DNA of 40,808 nt from Actinomycetota bacterium (GTDB taxonomy: Bacteria > Actinomycetota > JAUVYG01), in the NCBI GenBank assembly GCA_030603185.1, contig JAUVYG010000008.1, positions 1 to 40,808 on the forward strand. Direction: 5' to 3'. The stretch's first letter is position 1. Every line of letters starts with the position of its first letter. Both the position numbers and the translations under genes were made by a program. The notes under the pieces were generated by a model. The model made no database searches. It was not told where the DNA came from and saw only the letters and a program-made list of their open reading frames with translations. Shown one piece after another: positions 14,419 through 21,604 of the stretch.

Positions 14419-16371
14419 TCAGGACGAGGGATCCCCAAGGCGGTGGAAAGGCGCGAATGTCCTTCCACCTCCCTCATAGAAGGTGCTGAAGAACTCAAGC
14501 ATGTTCAGTCGAAGCGAGTGAAGGGTTGGACTGAATGCTGACATCACAAGGTTTAAGGAATGGATCGTGATGGCGATCAGTGCGGCGTAGAGGACGTTGT
14601 CTGTCATTCCGGCCATCTCATTGGCAACCAAGGCGAGGAAGGCGCTGGCAAGCCCAAGAGCCATCAGCCTGGTGTAGCTTGCGATGTTTCGAATCGTGTC
14701 TACAAGCTTCATTAGGAACATGGTCGGACCACTGCTGACCGCGACAACAAGAACACCCACAGCAAGTATCCCCCAACCGGATTCTGACACGAACGGTGCG
14801 GAGCCTCCGCTCAGTACCCAACCTCCAAGAACAGCTAGGCCCGTGATCACAAGAAGATCCCCAGCGTTTGCTAAGCGTCTGCCTTTGTCCCCGAATCTGT
14901 ACGAATTAATGATCCCCATGATCAAACCCAGAATGAGATGCATCACGCCGATGGAAAGGCTGATGACCAAGAGCGGGATCACCATATTCGCGCTTGTGCG
15001 ATGGATGGTGACGGGTAAAACTTCAGCCACCAGACGATTGGGCCCGAAGAACTCACCGTAGAGTAGCCCAAAAATGACAGCAGTCAGGCCAGCCATGATT
15101 AATATTTGAGCCCCTGCCCTGATACCGGGCCTACCTCGATAGCGGTACCAGATGGCGCTGGATATCAGGGCAATAAGCAACCCATAGCCAGCATCGCCGA
15201 CAATGAATCCAAAGAAGAACAGGAAGAACAGTGAGAGGAATGGGGTAGGGTCGATCCCTCCGTATCTGGGCATCTCAAAGAGTGGTAGAAGGGCCTCGAA
15301 CGGCTTGAATAGCCATGAATTGTGCAAGGATACCGGAACAGAGGATAGCTCCCATGATTCTATTGGGTGCTCCTCGAGGATCAACTGACCACCTAGCTGA
15401 GCATCTAGCGTTTGCCGAGCCGAGCTAATTTCATGTCTGGGCATCCAACCTTTGATCACAAACGTCAAGTCAGTCTGCCCTAGGGTCGATATTCCATGCA
15501 GTTCTTCTAGGCGATCCTGAACAGTATCTCTGAGCCGCCTCAGCGCGGGTCCGTGAGCTTCGCCGATTTGTTTCAGCTCCGCCTCTTTAGCGTCGATGGC
15601 GTCGGGGAGTGTCAAGATAAGGGCCTGGATCTCGGTGGACATATCATCGTATGAGCTGTGGGCTGTTGTCTTCGGTAGGCGGATCTCTTCGATCTCATCA
15701 GTCCAGATGAGCTTATGGATCTCTGGCGAGTAGATGCGTTTGAATATAATGACGGCAGCAATGGTGGTGGAGCCGACAGGGGCGGTGGTCAAGATTACAT
15801 TTCCCTGGGTCACAGAGCCTAACTCTGCCTCGATATCGTCCAGCAGGTCCGAGTATCTGCGATTGATCAGAAGGGCTATGGTCTCGTAACCCGTGACAGG
15901 GCTGTATCGTCTCAGCAGGGGCGAGAATGTAGTCAGTACGGAAGAGTACTTTTGAGCCTGTGATAACTGTCTATGTAAACCCCTGAGCGCGACTTCAAGC
16001 CCGTCGATTCTGGGGCTTAGATCATCAAGTGTTTCATTGGACGTGATCAATAGTCGATCGTTCGAGATCGTTTGGTTTACTAGGCCAGGGTCAGGCAGGT
16101 CATTCAGACGCTCAGGCTCATAGTGCTCGAGTGAGGAAATCGCTTGGTTAAGACGCGTAACGGTGGCTTCCAGATTTCTGCGTAGGATATCGGACTTTCT
16201 GTCCAGGGTCATTCGGGAGTAGAGCGGGGGCGCCCCGTCGGGGCGCGCCTTCACAGCCTCGTTATACGCATCTTCAAGGTGGACAGCTCCGAGGTCGTGG
16301 ACAGCACTGATGGTTGCGTGCACATGCTGCTTCGGTCCGATTATGGAAACCTTGCACATTCTCACTATCAA
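14419..16371 (-). CDS. V-type ATPase subunit I (subunit a homologue), orphan
   Basis: A 650-residue protein, the full family length. The N-terminal half is cytoplasmic with coiled-coil stretches. From about residue 370 there are eight membrane helices, starting with FLSLFFLFFFGFIVGDAGYG. The conserved proton-path helix contains SYTRLMALGLA with its essential Arg, and the C-terminus has LHSLRLNMLEFFSTFYEGGG. In V/A-type ATPases this subunit forms the half-channels facing the proteolipid ring. TTG at 16371 is chosen because the resulting MIVRMCKVSIIG aligns with the usual start of the family and GGGGG lies upstream. No other V-ATPase subunit gene is found within the window. It follows a 57-residue membrane protein on the same strand. 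Confidence 0.9.
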   Translation of the reverse strand: MIVRMCKVSIIGPKQHVHATISAVHDLGAVHLEDAYNEAVKARPDGAPPLYSRMTLDRKSDILRRNLEATVTRLNQAISSLEHYEPERLNDLPDPGLVNQTISNDRLLITSNETLDDLSPRIDGLEVALRGLHRQLSQAQKYSSVLTTFSPLLRRYSPVTGYETIALLINRRYSDLLDDIEAELGSVTQGNVILTTAPVGSTTIAAVIIFKRIYSPEIHKLIWTDEIEEIRLPKTTAHSSYDDMSTEIQALILTLPDAIDAKEAELKQIGEAHGPALRRLRDTVQDRLEELHGISTLGQTDLTFVIKGWMPRHEISSARQTLDAQLGGQLILEEHPIESWELSSVPVSLHNSWLFKPFEALLPLFEMPRYGGIDPTPFLSLFFLFFFGFIVGDAGYGLLIALISSAIWYRYRGRPGIRAGAQILIMAGLTAVIFGLLYGEFFGPNRLVAEVLPVTIHRTSANMVIPLLVISLSIGVMHLILGLIMGIINSYRFGDKGRRLANAGDLLVITGLAVLGGWVLSGGSAPFVSESGWGILAVGVLVVAVSSGPTMFLMKLVDTIRNIASYTRLMALGLASAFLALVANEMAGMTDNVLYAALIAITIHSLNLVMSAFSPTLHSLRLNMLEFFSTFYEGGGRTFAPFHRLGDPSS

Positions 16372-16381
16372 CTGAATGGCC

Positions 16382-16441
16382 CCCTTCGCACTGTTACCAT
16401 CCCCAATTGCGCGAAGGGTCTAACCTGCTCTAGGCAGCAGG
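16382..16441 (-). other. Two hairpins between the small membrane protein and subunit I genes
   Basis: The 71-base gap holds two inverted repeats. CCTGCT/AGCAGG (16424-16429 with 16436-16441, six-base loop) lies right after the stop codon, and an 8-bp pair CCCTTCGC/GCGAAGGG (16382-16389 with 16411-16418) lies just before the TTG start. Neither is followed by a U run, so they look like RNA structures affecting stability or translation rather than terminators. Confidence 0.4.
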
Positions 16442-16442
16442 C

Positions 16443-16616
16443 CTAGTGGTCTGAGCGGAGCACGGCGGAATGCTCGGTGGCGGGGGAGTGATCAGGGGCC
16501 GAATCGTGTTCCAATCCGCTGTTGACGACCCAAGCCAGAACCAATATCACGATGACGGTTATTATGCTAAGTATTATGGCGCCTGGGTCGACACCGGATG
16601 AACCTCCACCACTCAT
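16443..16616 (-). CDS. 57-residue single-pass membrane protein upstream of V-ATPase subunit I
   Basis: A short gene that is easily missed. It begins at ATG 16616 behind AAGGAG nine bases upstream and ends with TAG at 16443-16445. The N-terminus is Gly/Ser-rich (SGGGSSGVDPG), then comes one membrane helix (about residues 13-33, AIILSIITVIVILVLAWVV), then a His/Asp/Ser-rich tail. No Walker or proteolipid motif is seen, and it is too short for the usual two-helix subunit K, so it is not simply that subunit. It is 71 bases upstream of the orphan subunit I gene and probably co-transcribed. A partner role for subunit I is inference. Confidence 0.65.
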   Translation of the reverse strand: MSGGGSSGVDPGAIILSIITVIVILVLAWVVNSGLEHDSAPDHSPATEHSAVLRSDH

Positions 16617-16684
16617 TGGTCGGTGACTCCTTGCTAGTTGTCGAATAGAGTAATGCCAAGGATTTTAACACTGAGGAGTCACGG

Positions 16685-17281
16685 TTGAGAGTTGTTGTGT
16701 TCGGTGCCAGCGGTAGGGTCGGTAGTGCGTTTTGTGAATACGCAGCTCGTTGGTATGAAGTGGTTCCTATCAAAAGGCCCGAGTCTGATGTTCTGAGCGA
16801 GGGGGACGTCGCTGCAGCTGTTTCAGGGGCTGATGCTGTCTGTGTGGCTCTGGGCGTGCGTGGTTTTGCTGACTCTTCTGGCACTTTCGTGGATGCGATC
16901 AAATCGATCGTAGAGAAATCCGTTGAGGCAGGCGTAAGCCGCTTAGTGACAGTCGCTCTGTCCGGTATCCTGCCGGCGGGCGATCCCAACGCAGGCGGCA
17001 ATGGCCTGAGGATGGATCAAGAGGGTTACCCCGAGGTCTTCCTGGAGTCTTCACGCCAGCACTTAGAGGCGTATGAGGCCATTCGAGACAGTGGGCTTGA
17101 TTACACCGTGATCTGTCCTCCTCATATGCCGCATGGCGAGAGGACGGGGGAATATCGCGTAGCCGACGAATCTCGACCCGACAATACGACTCAGATATCT
17201 GTGGAGGATGTAGCAGATCTCATGTTGGCCAGTCTCGATAGCACGGCTCACAGCATGAAAAGGGTCGGGGTCTCGTACTAG
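16685..17281 (+). CDS. NAD(P)H-binding Rossmann protein of the NmrA/YwnB type
   Basis: A 198-residue single-domain atypical short-chain dehydrogenase. The cofactor loop is FGASGRVGSAF (residues 6-16), followed by SDVLSEGDVAAAVSGADAV and CVALGV at the second nucleotide contact, then RLVTVALSGI and YTVICPP as in NAD(P)-binding YwnB-like proteins. There is no Tyr-x-x-x-Lys pair, so it may be a redox sensor or reductase of unknown substrate. TTG at 16685 is favoured by GAGGAG upstream and by the immediate beta strand. It is divergent from the 57-residue membrane protein, and its 3' end overlaps the convergent dioxygenase gene by four bases. Confidence 0.82.
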   Translation: MRVVVFGASGRVGSAFCEYAARWYEVVPIKRPESDVLSEGDVAAAVSGADAVCVALGVRGFADSSGTFVDAIKSIVEKSVEAGVSRLVTVALSGILPAGDPNAGGNGLRMDQEGYPEVFLESSRQHLEAYEAIRDSGLDYTVICPPHMPHGERTGEYRVADESRPDNTTQISVEDVADLMLASLDSTAHSMKRVGVSY

Positions 17282-18063
17282 TTCGCTGCTTCGACCACCA
17301 ATGAGCGCATAGAAACCGAACCGTGCTGAAAGCCCTCGTGTGGGTATCGCACTCGCTCGTTCTCTTGCTGCATTCCTAGTATGCAAAGCAGAGGAAGGTA
17401 ATGTTCATTCGTCGGCACGCAAAGATCTGCTTGTTTGGTGATCTCCTGATAATCGATCAGGGCCTTGTGATCCTTGTGGTCGATCAATGACTTCACCTTT
17501 GAGTCGAATTCAACAGCCCATTCAACAGGTTCGGCCTCTTGATCAGGGTTTACGCGACCAAGGTTGTGCACGATGTTGCCGCTGCCGACGAAGAGGACTC
17601 CCTCAGAGCGCAGAGGTGCTAGATATCGACCGATCTCATAATGCTGTTTCGGGTGTTTTGTGAAGTCGAGCGAGACCTGTGTGACAGGTATGTCAGAGTC
17701 GGGAAATAGATGAGTGAGAACCACCCAGCTTCCGTGGTCGAACCCCCATGAACCACATGCATCAGCAGTATTTCCGCTTAGGAGTTTGCTGATCGTCCCT
17801 GCTACCTCAGTCGCGCCATCCGCCGGATACTTCAGGTTATACAACTCAGGCGGGAATCCGTAGAAATCATAGAGGGTTCTAGGGCGCTCATTACACAGCA
17901 CGAGGGTCTCAGGGGCCTGCCAGTGGGCGCTGAAGACCACAATTGCCTTGGGGGGCTCAAGGTCAGCGCCGACCTCATGCATAGCCCGAGTTGCGGGATT
18001 ATCCTGCAAAGCATTCATGGGCGAGCCATGGCCCACGAACAATGCTGGAGTTAGCTGAGACAA
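17278..18063 (-). CDS. ygiD: YgiD-type DODA family extradiol dioxygenase
   Basis: A 261-residue enzyme of the class III extradiol dioxygenase family, close to Escherichia coli YgiD (4,5-DOPA dioxygenase) in length. Metal-binding residues are visible: His12 in VGHGSPM, His47 in FSAHW, a likely His in FDHGSWVVL and the conserved TNEHYLPLL region. FVGSGNIVHNLG is the family signature. Members open aromatic catechol rings such as DOPA with molecular oxygen; the native substrate here is unknown. The ATG at 18063 opens SQLTPALFVGHGSPM, as in the family. It is divergent from the ku gene and convergent with the NAD(P)H-binding gene. Confidence 0.88.
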   Translation of the reverse strand: MSQLTPALFVGHGSPMNALQDNPATRAMHEVGADLEPPKAIVVFSAHWQAPETLVLCNERPRTLYDFYGFPPELYNLKYPADGATEVAGTISKLLSGNTADACGSWGFDHGSWVVLTHLFPDSDIPVTQVSLDFTKHPKQHYEIGRYLAPLRSEGVLFVGSGNIVHNLGRVNPDQEAEPVEWAVEFDSKVKSLIDHKDHKALIDYQEITKQADLCVPTNEHYLPLLCILGMQQENERVRYPHEGFQHGSVSMRSLVVEAAN

Positions 18064-18119
18064 ATCGGCTCCTATCTAAACCATTCTGGAAGCCATATTA
18101 CAGCGTATTGTCGGGTATC

Positions 18120-18125
18120 TATATT
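18120..18125 (+). promoter_or_regulatory. Candidate -10 box for the end-joining operon
   Basis: TATATT lies 37 bases before the ku start codon, in the gap between divergent genes. The -35 region (around ATTACA) is weak. Placement relative to the ribosome site is sensible. Confidence 0.35.
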
Positions 18126-18162
18126 TTGCCTGTTAAATAGCGGGACAGAAGGAGTGCGAGTA

Positions 18163-18954
18163 ATGCCACAGACGATCTGGAAGGGCGCCCTAGGGTTCGG
18201 ACTGGTGAATATTCCAGTCAGGGTGGTAGCCGCAACTCACTCAGAGGATGTTCATTTTCATTTTCTTCACGGTGAAGACAGTGGCCCGATCAAACAGCTT
18301 CGGCGATGTACCATCTGTGGCGAAGAGGTTCCCTACTCTGATCTGGTTAAGGGCTACGAGTACGAAAAGGGAAGTTATGTGGTGATCGGTGAGGAAGACC
18401 TCTCTGCAGTCCCTCTCAGCACGACTAAGGTTATCGAGATCGTCTCCTTCATCCCAGTCGGACAAGTGGACCCGATCTATTACGACAAGAGCTACTTTCT
18501 GGCCCCCGAAAAGAATGCCGTCAAACCGTACGCTCTTTTAGGACAGGCGATGGAGGCAACAGGGAAGGTGGCACTGGCTAAAGTCTCGCTTCGCCAGAAA
18601 GAGAGAATGGCGGTCGTCAGGCCATACATGGATGCGTTCATGATGGAGACCATGCATTATCCAGATGAGGTAAGGGAGCCTGCGTTCCCTGAGCTTGATG
18701 ACACTGCCGGAAGCGACGCTGTGCAAGCCGAGGTCGACATGGCCGTTCAGCTCATTGAAGGTCTTGCCGGAGACTTCTCGCCCGGGGAGCACCACGACAG
18801 ATACCGCGAGGCACTTCTAGGAGTAATTGATAAGAAGATCGCCGGCGAAGAGATAGTCGCGCCCCAGATAAAAGAGGAAGGCAAAGTAGTCGACCTTATG
18901 GCGGCACTCAAAGAGAGTGTTGCCCGTATCCGGGCCGACGAGAAGACCGGATAG
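18163..18954 (+). CDS. ku: Non-homologous end-joining protein Ku
   Basis: A 263-residue bacterial Ku, which homodimerises as a ring on broken DNA ends and recruits LigD. The opening TIWKGALGFGLVNIPVRV and the following HFHFLH are diagnostic, as are CTICGEEVPYSDLVKGYEY and FLAPEKNAVKPYALL. The C-terminal tail is short and lacks the Lys-rich extension seen in some mycobacterial and streptomycete Ku proteins. ATG at 18163 is chosen, with GAAGGAG eight bases upstream; an earlier in-frame GTG at 18154 lies inside that ribosome site. It heads a same-strand series with the LigD polymerase (18 bases downstream), the ligase and a GyrI-like gene. Confidence 0.95.
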   Translation: MPQTIWKGALGFGLVNIPVRVVAATHSEDVHFHFLHGEDSGPIKQLRRCTICGEEVPYSDLVKGYEYEKGSYVVIGEEDLSAVPLSTTKVIEIVSFIPVGQVDPIYYDKSYFLAPEKNAVKPYALLGQAMEATGKVALAKVSLRQKERMAVVRPYMDAFMMETMHYPDEVREPAFPELDDTAGSDAVQAEVDMAVQLIEGLAGDFSPGEHHDRYREALLGVIDKKIAGEEIVAPQIKEEGKVVDLMAALKESVARIRADEKTG

Positions 18955-18972
18955 CAGGAGAAAAGGCGCACC

Positions 18973-19893
18973 ATGGCTGAAGAGGGCGTAATCGTAGATG
19001 TTGAAGGCAGACGATTACGCCTGAAGAAGTTGGACAAGATCCTGTGGCCAGACGAGGGGTATACCAAGGCCGATCTATACGAGTACTACACGCTTGTCGG
19101 GCCGTACATGCTGCCACACCTCAAAGATCGGCCGGTCACTCTTCATCGGCACCCTCATGGTATTCATGGTGAGGAGTTCTATCAGAAGGACGCTCCCCCG
19201 GGGAAACCTGATTGGGTGGATACATGGCGACATCACTTCAAGGATGTCGACCGCGATGCGGATCTGATCTTGGTCAATGATCTAGCATCTCTAGTGTGGG
19301 TAGTGAGTCTAGCTAGTATTGAGATCCACACCTGGCTGTCGAGAGCCACTGCCATTAAATCTCCTGATTATGCAGTGTTCGACTTGGATCCGGCGCAGCC
19401 TGCCGGATTCAAAGAAGCTTTCGAAGTCGCTCAGGTCATTAGGGCCGCTATCGCGGAATTCGACCTGACAGCATTACCTAAGACCAGTGGAAGCAAAGGG
19501 CTACAGCTGTTCGTGCCGGTGGGGGAGGGTTACAGCTACAAGCAGATTCGTGACTTTGTGGAATTCATCGGGAGAGCGGTCGGGAAAGCGATGCCGGATC
19601 TGGTGACTTGGGAATGGGCGGTAGCCGCGAGGTCAGGGAAGGTGCGGATCGACTACACCCAGAACGTGTTCGGTAAGACCATGGTGGCCCCGTACAGCGC
19701 ACGCCCGGTACCGGGCGCAAAAGTGTCCACACCTGTCACCTGGGATGAGCTTGCGGCTGGAGTCACCAACCACGATTTTGATATCAAGAATGTGCCCCAG
19801 AGACTCAGAGAAGTCGGGGATCTATTCGCTCCGCTTCTTTTGGGTGGGCAGAGTCTGGCACAGGTTTTGGAGGTTATCGATGGGAACCCATGA
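18973..19893 (+). CDS. ligD: LigD-type DNA polymerase/primase domain protein
   Basis: A stand-alone 306-residue polymerase domain of the LigD family (archaeo-eukaryotic primase fold), used to fill gaps or add bases at broken ends. Visible motifs are LDKILWPDEGYTKADLYEYY at the start, the catalytic Asp pair in AVFDLDPA near residue 138, TSGSKGLQLFVP near 170 and the basic RKVRIDY-like stretch GKVRIDYTQN. Length equals the isolated Pol domain, so ligase and phosphoesterase parts are not fused. The ATG at 18973 has AGGAG upstream. It overlaps the ligase gene by 14 bases. The symbol is given in the sense of the domain family. Confidence 0.92.
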   Translation: MAEEGVIVDVEGRRLRLKKLDKILWPDEGYTKADLYEYYTLVGPYMLPHLKDRPVTLHRHPHGIHGEEFYQKDAPPGKPDWVDTWRHHFKDVDRDADLILVNDLASLVWVVSLASIEIHTWLSRATAIKSPDYAVFDLDPAQPAGFKEAFEVAQVIRAAIAEFDLTALPKTSGSKGLQLFVPVGEGYSYKQIRDFVEFIGRAVGKAMPDLVTWEWAVAARSGKVRIDYTQNVFGKTMVAPYSARPVPGAKVSTPVTWDELAAGVTNHDFDIKNVPQRLREVGDLFAPLLLGGQSLAQVLEVIDGNP

Positions 19894-20905
19894 GTTCTTA
19901 CCTCCCATGCTTGCCACGCTGGGGGCCGAAGCATTCGACTCAGAAGAGTTTTGGTTCGAACCAAAATGGGATGGAATGCGAGTGCTCCTGGTGCTCGCAG
20001 AAGGCGAAGTCAGACTTTACTCGCGCAACGGCAATGACGTCACGATCGGTTTTCCCGAGTTCAAAACCTCGGTCGAGTCCCATGGGACCGATTTTCAGGG
20101 TGTGACCATTTTAGATGGCGAGATTATTCTGATGGGCCCCGACGGGCTTCCAGACTTCGAGCTTCTTTCTAACCGATTCGGAGTTTCATCCGGCTCCGTC
20201 GCCCTACGACTTGCCGCTGACTCACCTTGCAACCTGGTTCTGTTCGACTGTCTCGTTTCGGGTGGTGCGGACATCACGACCCGACCTCTGACCGACAGAA
20301 GGGTCACTCTTGAGAATATTCATCGCACTCACTTCCGCGACGATCCCCGAGTAGTGCTTTCCGAGATCACCAGAGGTACGGGCAGGGCCCTGTTCGCCGC
20401 GGTAAGCCAGTTGGGGATGGAGGGGGTAGTAGCCAAGCGTACCGCCAGCAGATATCAGCCTGGGGTACGAAGTCAGGACTGGGTAAAGATCAAGGTGGTC
20501 CGTGAGGACGACTTTATTGTGATCGGGTGGACAGAAGGGAAGGGAGCGCGCTCAGGCGGGCTAGGCGCGCTGATCCTCGGTAGCTGGGATGACAACGACA
20601 TACGTTGCGTCGGATCAGTCGGCACCGGATTTGATCAAGTGAAGATGAGGTCGCTGCTGTCCACTCTGAGCGACATCGCGGTAGAAGAGCCTGACCAGGC
20701 GATCATTTGCGAGTCTATTGCGGAATACGACCCCGACCCGGTATCTCATTGGGTCGAACCGAAAATCGTCGTAACCGTTGCGTTCTCGCAATTCACTCGA
20801 GGTGCCAGGTTGCGACACCCTTCTTATAAGACTGTACGCATAGACAAGAATCCTCGCGACTGTCGGTTGGACCCAACCTTCATGGGGAAGAATCCGGACA
20901 AATAG
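19880..20905 (+). CDS. ligD: ATP-dependent DNA ligase (LigD ligase-domain type)
   Basis: A 341-residue ATP-dependent ligase. The adenylated lysine is Lys29 in FEPKWDGMRV. TILDGEIILM and GVVAKRTASRY form later nucleotidyltransferase motifs, and DWVKIKVVREDDFIVIGWTEG joins the catalytic core to the OB-fold (motif V Lys-x-Lys). It seals the ends handled by Ku and the polymerase protein. The frame is open upstream, but the ATG at 19880 has GGAGG seven bases before it and starts just inside the end of the polymerase gene. No 3'-phosphoesterase domain is fused here or found next to it. Confidence 0.92.
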   Translation: MGTHEFLPPMLATLGAEAFDSEEFWFEPKWDGMRVLLVLAEGEVRLYSRNGNDVTIGFPEFKTSVESHGTDFQGVTILDGEIILMGPDGLPDFELLSNRFGVSSGSVALRLAADSPCNLVLFDCLVSGGADITTRPLTDRRVTLENIHRTHFRDDPRVVLSEITRGTGRALFAAVSQLGMEGVVAKRTASRYQPGVRSQDWVKIKVVREDDFIVIGWTEGKGARSGGLGALILGSWDDNDIRCVGSVGTGFDQVKMRSLLSTLSDIAVEEPDQAIICESIAEYDPDPVSHWVEPKIVVTVAFSQFTRGARLRHPSYKTVRIDKNPRDCRLDPTFMGKNPDK

Positions 20906-20928
20906 TAAGCGATCAGGGAGGTGTTGAA

Positions 20929-21543
20929 ATGGTTCAGCAGATCAGTGAGATGCGTCGCATCGACTTTCAAAAGGACCTCAAAGAATTATACTCCGCGAAT
21001 TTCAAGGGTATACGTCAAGTAGTGGTACAGGGCGGACAGTTTCTTAAGTATCGGGCGACAGGATCACCGGGTGGGCCAGAGTTCACAGAGGGTATTGGTC
21101 AGCTGTATACCGCAGCATACACACTCAAGTTCATGCTCAAAGAAGAGGGAATCGATTACAAGGTGTCGAAACTAGAATGCGTATACGAGATAGCCGATCC
21201 GACCACCCTAAAGATGGAGGAATGGACTTGGGACCTGCTGATCAGAATCCCAGACCGGGTAGATGAAGAGCGCCTAGCTCAGGCAATCAAAGCTGCCGAG
21301 GCCCGGGGAAAATCAGCCCACAATGTCTCTCTTGCCGAGGTGAGCGAAGGAACCTGCATTCAAAAAATACACCTGGGTCCGTATGACACTATCGGAGGTT
21401 CCTATGGGGAGCTTGACGGATACATGGCCGACAACGAATTGATGGCCAGTGGGCCCGCTCATGAGATTTATATATCAGATCCCGGTAGGACCGCCCCAGA
21501 ACGACTCAAGACTCTTGCGAGAATGCCCGTCAGCAAACATTGA
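20929..21543 (+). CDS. GyrI-like small-molecule-binding protein
   Basis: A 204-residue protein resembling GyrI-like (AraC effector-binding) domain proteins of the COG4832 type. The N-terminal DFQKDLKELYSANFKGIRQV and VVQGGQFLKYRATGSPGGPEF are typical, then YTLKFMLKEEGIDYKVSKLE and EEWTWDLLIRIPD, and the second half has CIQKIHLGPYDTIGGSY and GPAHEIYISDPGR. Such domains bind hydrophobic or cationic small molecules; some hydrolyse cyclopropanoids. There is no DNA-binding domain. The ATG at 20929 follows GGGAGGTG. It sits 23 bases after the ligase gene on the same strand, so it is probably co-transcribed, but a repair role is not indicated by sequence. Confidence 0.82.
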   Translation: MVQQISEMRRIDFQKDLKELYSANFKGIRQVVVQGGQFLKYRATGSPGGPEFTEGIGQLYTAAYTLKFMLKEEGIDYKVSKLECVYEIADPTTLKMEEWTWDLLIRIPDRVDEERLAQAIKAAEARGKSAHNVSLAEVSEGTCIQKIHLGPYDTIGGSYGELDGYMADNELMASGPAHEIYISDPGRTAPERLKTLARMPVSKH

Positions 21544-21553
21544 TAGAAGCAGT

Positions 21554-21582
21554 TTGTGGGCGCATAATATCTCCTCTATAGT
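21554..21582 (+). promoter_or_regulatory. Promoter of the kinase-phosphatase signalling pair
   Basis: TTGTGG (21554-21559) and TATAGT (21577-21582) are 17 bases apart, just upstream of the histidine kinase gene. A start near 21589 leaves a short leader containing the GGGGGGTGA ribosome site. Confidence 0.5.
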
Positions 21583-21604
21583 CGTGCGGGTCGGGGGGTG
21601 AAGT

